Shown piece after piece: positions 12,703 through 14,987 of a stretch of 14,987 nt of DNA. This DNA is from Bifidobacterium breve (lineage in GTDB: Bacteria > Actinomycetota > Acidimicrobiia > Acidimicrobiales > Ilumatobacteraceae). The notes beneath the pieces are model-generated. The model ran no database searches, was not told the DNA's origin, and was given only the letters and a program-made list of their open reading frames with translations. Every line of letters starts with the position of its first letter. Position 1 is the first letter of the stretch. Location of the stretch: positions 1-14,987 of the forward strand of contig CAMBWL010000010.1 in NCBI GenBank assembly GCA_945871625.1, written 5' to 3'. A program made the position numbers and the translations under genes.

Positions 12703-14358
12703 CTAACCGGCATACTTGTTCGTGATCGGCAAACGGCGATCTTTGCCGAAGGCCTTGGTGCTGATGCGCACACCAGGTGCTCCTTGACGACGTTTGTATT
12801 CGTTCATGTCCACGAGTCGCGCGATGCGCTTTACTATGGCTGAATCGTGACCGAGTGCAATAATCTCTCGAGCCGTTTTATCCTGCTCGACATACAACTC
12901 AAGTATCGGATCCAACAATTCATACGGTGGAAGACTCTGATCGTCGCGTTGGTCTGGTCGCAACTCGGCCGATGGGGCTTTTTGGATAATTGATTGTGGA
13001 ATCACATCGTGAGAACTTTGCTGATTGACATACGCGCAAATCTCGTAAACCTTCAATTTAAAGAGGTCCTTAATCACCGCATAACCACCCACCGAATCTC
13101 CGTACATGGTGAAATAGCCGACCGCAGTTTCACTCTTGTTGCCGGTTGTCAAAACCATCCACCCAAATTTGTTGGAAAGCGCCATTAAAGTTGTGCCACG
13201 AACTCTGCTCTGCAAGTTCTCTTCGGTTAAATCTGCCTTACGACCGTCGAAACTTGGCTCAAGCGAATTGAGGTACGCGCTAAAAGCCGGTTCGATCGAA
13301 ATTGTTTGAATATCGATTCCTAAATTTCGTGCCAACAACTCGGCATCAGAAATTGAACCCTCCGATGAATATCTAGATGGCATCGCCACGCCATGGACAT
13401 GTTCAGAACCAAGTGCTTGGGTCGCGACGGTGGCGACCAAAGCCGAGTCAACCCCGCCTGACAAACCAATTACGACATCTGTGAAGCCATTTTTCTGCAC
13501 ATAATCTCGCGTGCCCAAAACGAGTGCGGCAAAAATCTGGGCGTCCTCGTCGAGTGGCTCGGCAATTTGACCACGCGACTGTTGTGGCGCCGGCACCGAC
13601 TTTGACTTTGGTAGTACCAAATCACAAATCAACAACTCTTCGACAAACTGTGCCGCGGTAGCGACAAGTGTGCCATCGGCGGCCAAGATCATTGAGCCAC
13701 CATCGAACACGAGTTCATCTTGCCCACCGACTTGGTTGACATAGGCAACCACGCACTCACCATCACGCGCACGCGAACTCAGCATTTCTCGGCGCGAACC
13801 AATTTTGCCGGCATGAAAAGGTGAACCGTTGATATTCAAATTTAATACGGCGCCCAAAGACGCCTGCACCGAAACTGGGCCGGATGGGTTCCAGATGTCT
13901 TCACAAATCGTTACGCCGACACAAGCACCTTTGATCGTGAATAAAGGATTATGAACCCCCGGGGTGAAATATCTCTGCTCATCAAAAACGTCGTAGTTGG
14001 GCAGAAGATGTTTTCGATAGACACCAATTATTTTCCCATTCTGACAAACCGCAGCGGCGTTGTAAATTTTGTCCGTGTCTTTTTCGCTGTCAACGAAACC
14101 GACAACAGCAACAGTCTCGCCGACGGCTTTTAGAATTTCTGCGAGAACCATTTGGTTCTCGGATACGAATCCATCTTTTAAAACGAGGTCTTCGGGTGGA
14201 TAACCGGTAATTGACAATTCGGGAAAGGCCACCACATCGCAGCCAGCGACCACTGCCTGATTATAAAAGTCGAGGATTTTCGATGCATTGGTTGCCAATG
14301 AACCGACGGTCGGGTTGATTTGGGCAAGCCCAACGCGAATATCCACGAAATTCGGCAC
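12703..14358 (-). CDS. nadE: Glutamine-dependent NAD+ synthetase
   Basis: A 551-residue two-domain cytoplasmic enzyme that amidates nicotinic acid adenine dinucleotide to NAD+ with ATP, taking ammonia from glutamine. The N-terminal nitrilase-type glutaminase domain shows its triad: E47 (PELSITGYPPEDL), K116 (YRKHLLPNY) and C152 (TICEDIW). The synthetase domain begins near 290 with the ATP pyrophosphatase loop LSGGVDSA (299-306), then TTGNKSETAVGYFTMYGD and the AELRPDQRDDQSLPPY segment. At 551 residues it is of the shorter bacterial class, not the approximately 680-residue mycobacterial form. GTG 14358 lies 6 bases after TAGCCT. It is divergent from the glutamine synthetase gene, which supplies its nitrogen donor. 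Confidence 0.97.
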   Translation of the reverse strand: MPNFVDIRVGLAQINPTVGSLATNASKILDFYNQAVVAGCDVVAFPELSITGYPPEDLVLKDGFVSENQMVLAEILKAVGETVAVVGFVDSEKDTDKIYNAAAVCQNGKIIGVYRKHLLPNYDVFDEQRYFTPGVHNPLFTIKGACVGVTICEDIWNPSGPVSVQASLGAVLNLNINGSPFHAGKIGSRREMLSSRARDGECVVAYVNQVGGQDELVFDGGSMILAADGTLVATAAQFVEELLICDLVLPKSKSVPAPQQSRGQIAEPLDEDAQIFAALVLGTRDYVQKNGFTDVVIGLSGGVDSALVATVATQALGSEHVHGVAMPSRYSSEGSISDAELLARNLGIDIQTISIEPAFSAYLNSLEPSFDGRKADLTEENLQSRVRGTTLMALSNKFGWMVLTTGNKSETAVGYFTMYGDSVGGYAVIKDLFKLKVYEICAYVNQQSSHDVIPQSIIQKAPSAELRPDQRDDQSLPPYELLDPILELYVEQDKTAREIIALGHDSAIVKRIARLVDMNEYKRRQGAPGVRISTKAFGKDRRLPITNKYAG

Positions 14359-14364
14359 AGTTTC

Positions 14365-14370
14365 AGGCTA
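14365..14370 (-). promoter_or_regulatory. Leaderless -10 box of nadE
   Basis: TAGCCT on the minus strand followed by 6 bases and GTG 14358. Identical hexamer and spacing to the box at 4674. Confidence 0.55.
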
Positions 14371-14393
14371 TCTAGACAAAACTTCACACGCCG

Positions 14394-14420
14394 TTTACAC
14401 ACGGGCAACGGCTGAGAAAC
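14394..14420 (+). promoter_or_regulatory. Possible GlnR-type operator upstream of the glutamine synthetase gene
   Basis: TTTAC, six bases, GCAAC, six bases, GAAAC. The 11-base phasing and two of the boxes resemble the actinobacterial GlnR a/b-site pattern GTNAC-N6-GAAAC; only the last box is perfect. It is placed between nadE and the glutamine synthetase gene, where nitrogen control would be expected. Confidence 0.35.
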
Positions 14421-14445
14421 GCCGATCGGCAAAACTGTTGGTACC

Positions 14446-14465
14446 AATTCGCTATGGAGCGAATT
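14446..14465. promoter_or_regulatory. Perfect inverted repeat before the glutamine synthetase gene
   Basis: AATTCGCT, ATGG, AGCGAATT: an exact 8-bp inverted repeat around 4 bases, ending 19 bases before ATG 14485. It could be a protein-binding operator or a leader hairpin near the ribosome site. Confidence 0.55.
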
Positions 14466-14484
14466 TTCGATGAGAGGAAATTTA

Positions 14485-14987
14485 ATGGCATATCAGGCTG
14501 AGTACATCTGGGTTGATGGCGTTACACCAACACCGACGTTGCGTTCAAAAACAAAAATCATTGAGAACGGTAGCAAGGCCCTTCCAATTTGGGGCTTCGA
14601 CGGTTCATCCACAAGTCAGGCAACCGGCGAAGCATCAGACTGTATTTTGAATCCGGTCTTCAGTTGCAAAGATCCGATTCGTGGCGGAAAGAACATTCTC
14701 GTGATGTGCGAAGTAATGGTCGCCTCCACCGGCAAACCGCACCCGACAAACACGCGCGCGCGTTGTGCAGAAACTGCCAAGCGTTACGCCGATGAAAAAA
14801 TGATTTACGGCATCGAGCAGGAGTACACGATGATGCGTCTCAATGGTCGACCATTCGGTTTTCCAGAACTTTCTGGCGAACCGGCACCTCAGGGGCCCTA
14901 TTACTGCGGCGTCGGCGCAGGTCGCGTAATGGGTCGCGAAATCGTAGAGATCCATACTGAAATGTGTCTGGATGCTGGACTACATAT
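14485..14987 (+). CDS. Glutamine synthetase, type II (eukaryote-like), C-terminus off window
   Basis: The first 167 residues of an enzyme that makes glutamine from glutamate, ammonia and ATP. It is the GSII type, not the GlnA type I enzyme: AEYIWVDG (5-12), LRSKTKI (19-25), PIWGFDGSSTSQATGEASDC (34-53), DPIRGG (63-68), LVMCEV (72-77), HPTNTRA (86-92), the metal/substrate segment YGIEQEYT (108-115) and PAPQGPYYCGVGA (133-145). GSII sometimes occurs in actinobacteria as glnII beside type I. ATG 14485 follows the ribosome site GAGAGGAAA; an in-frame ATG at 14470 would overlap that site and is less likely. The catalytic C-terminal half lies beyond the window. The upstream region holds an inverted repeat and a GlnR-like site. 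Confidence 0.94.
   Translation, partial: MAYQAEYIWVDGVTPTPTLRSKTKIIENGSKALPIWGFDGSSTSQATGEASDCILNPVFSCKDPIRGGKNILVMCEVMVASTGKPHPTNTRARCAETAKRYADEKMIYGIEQEYTMMRLNGRPFGFPELSGEPAPQGPYYCGVGAGRVMGREIVEIHTEMCLDAGLH

Overview
The window looks like chromosomal core sequence from an actinobacterium, most likely the Acidimicrobiia/Ilumatobacter side of the phylum rather than Streptomyces or Mycobacterium. The evidence is a mycothiol glycosyltransferase (MshA), an RsiG-type protein, Rex, a type II glutamine synthetase, intermediate base composition (judged by eye, not computed), frequent GTG starts, and many starts placed 6-7 bases after a TANNNT -10 box with no Shine-Dalgarno sequence (leaderless mRNAs). 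The lineage is an inference. I see no mobile element, tRNA, rRNA or CRISPR array.

Layout. (1) 1-4048 is a respiratory island built around a divergent intergenic region (1672-1930). Leftward runs a tight operon of a three-helix membrane protein, a two-cluster 4Fe-4S ferredoxin and a b6-type cytochrome b that leaves the window at base 1. Rightward runs a membrane-anchored monohaem cytochrome c followed by a geranylgeranyl-reductase-like flavoprotein (possibly a menaquinone-modifying enzyme). (2) 4053-6356 holds an exported protein of unknown function, the NADH/NAD+ sensor Rex with a Rex-box-like operator across its own promoter, a divergent seven-helix membrane protein and a 27-residue membrane peptide ORF. 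(3) 6354-8243 holds an S-adenosylmethionine hydroxide adenosyltransferase family protein in which the catalytic His position reads Ala, an unusual GC-rich foldable segment upstream of it, and proC preceded by a four-codon ORF. (4) 8307-10823 is a leftward block: MoaD-like protein, RsiG-like c-di-GMP-binding anti-sigma candidate, mshA and a YbjN-family protein. (5) 10859-12688 is rightward: a histidine phosphatase and an MFS transporter. (6) 12703-14358 is glutamine-dependent NAD+ synthetase, divergent from a type II glutamine synthetase gene cut by the window end.

The common thread is redox and nitrogen housekeeping: menaquinol oxidation, NAD+ synthesis, NADH sensing, mycothiol, proline and glutamine. 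The most notable items are the RsiG-like protein with one perfect and one nearly perfect copy of the c-di-GMP signature, the respiratory cluster in which a dicluster ferredoxin rather than a Rieske protein adjoins cytochrome b, the His-to-Ala change in the SAM enzyme, the structured element at 7276-7364, the recurrent leaderless promoter geometry, and the flavoprotein ORF with no obvious full-length start codon.
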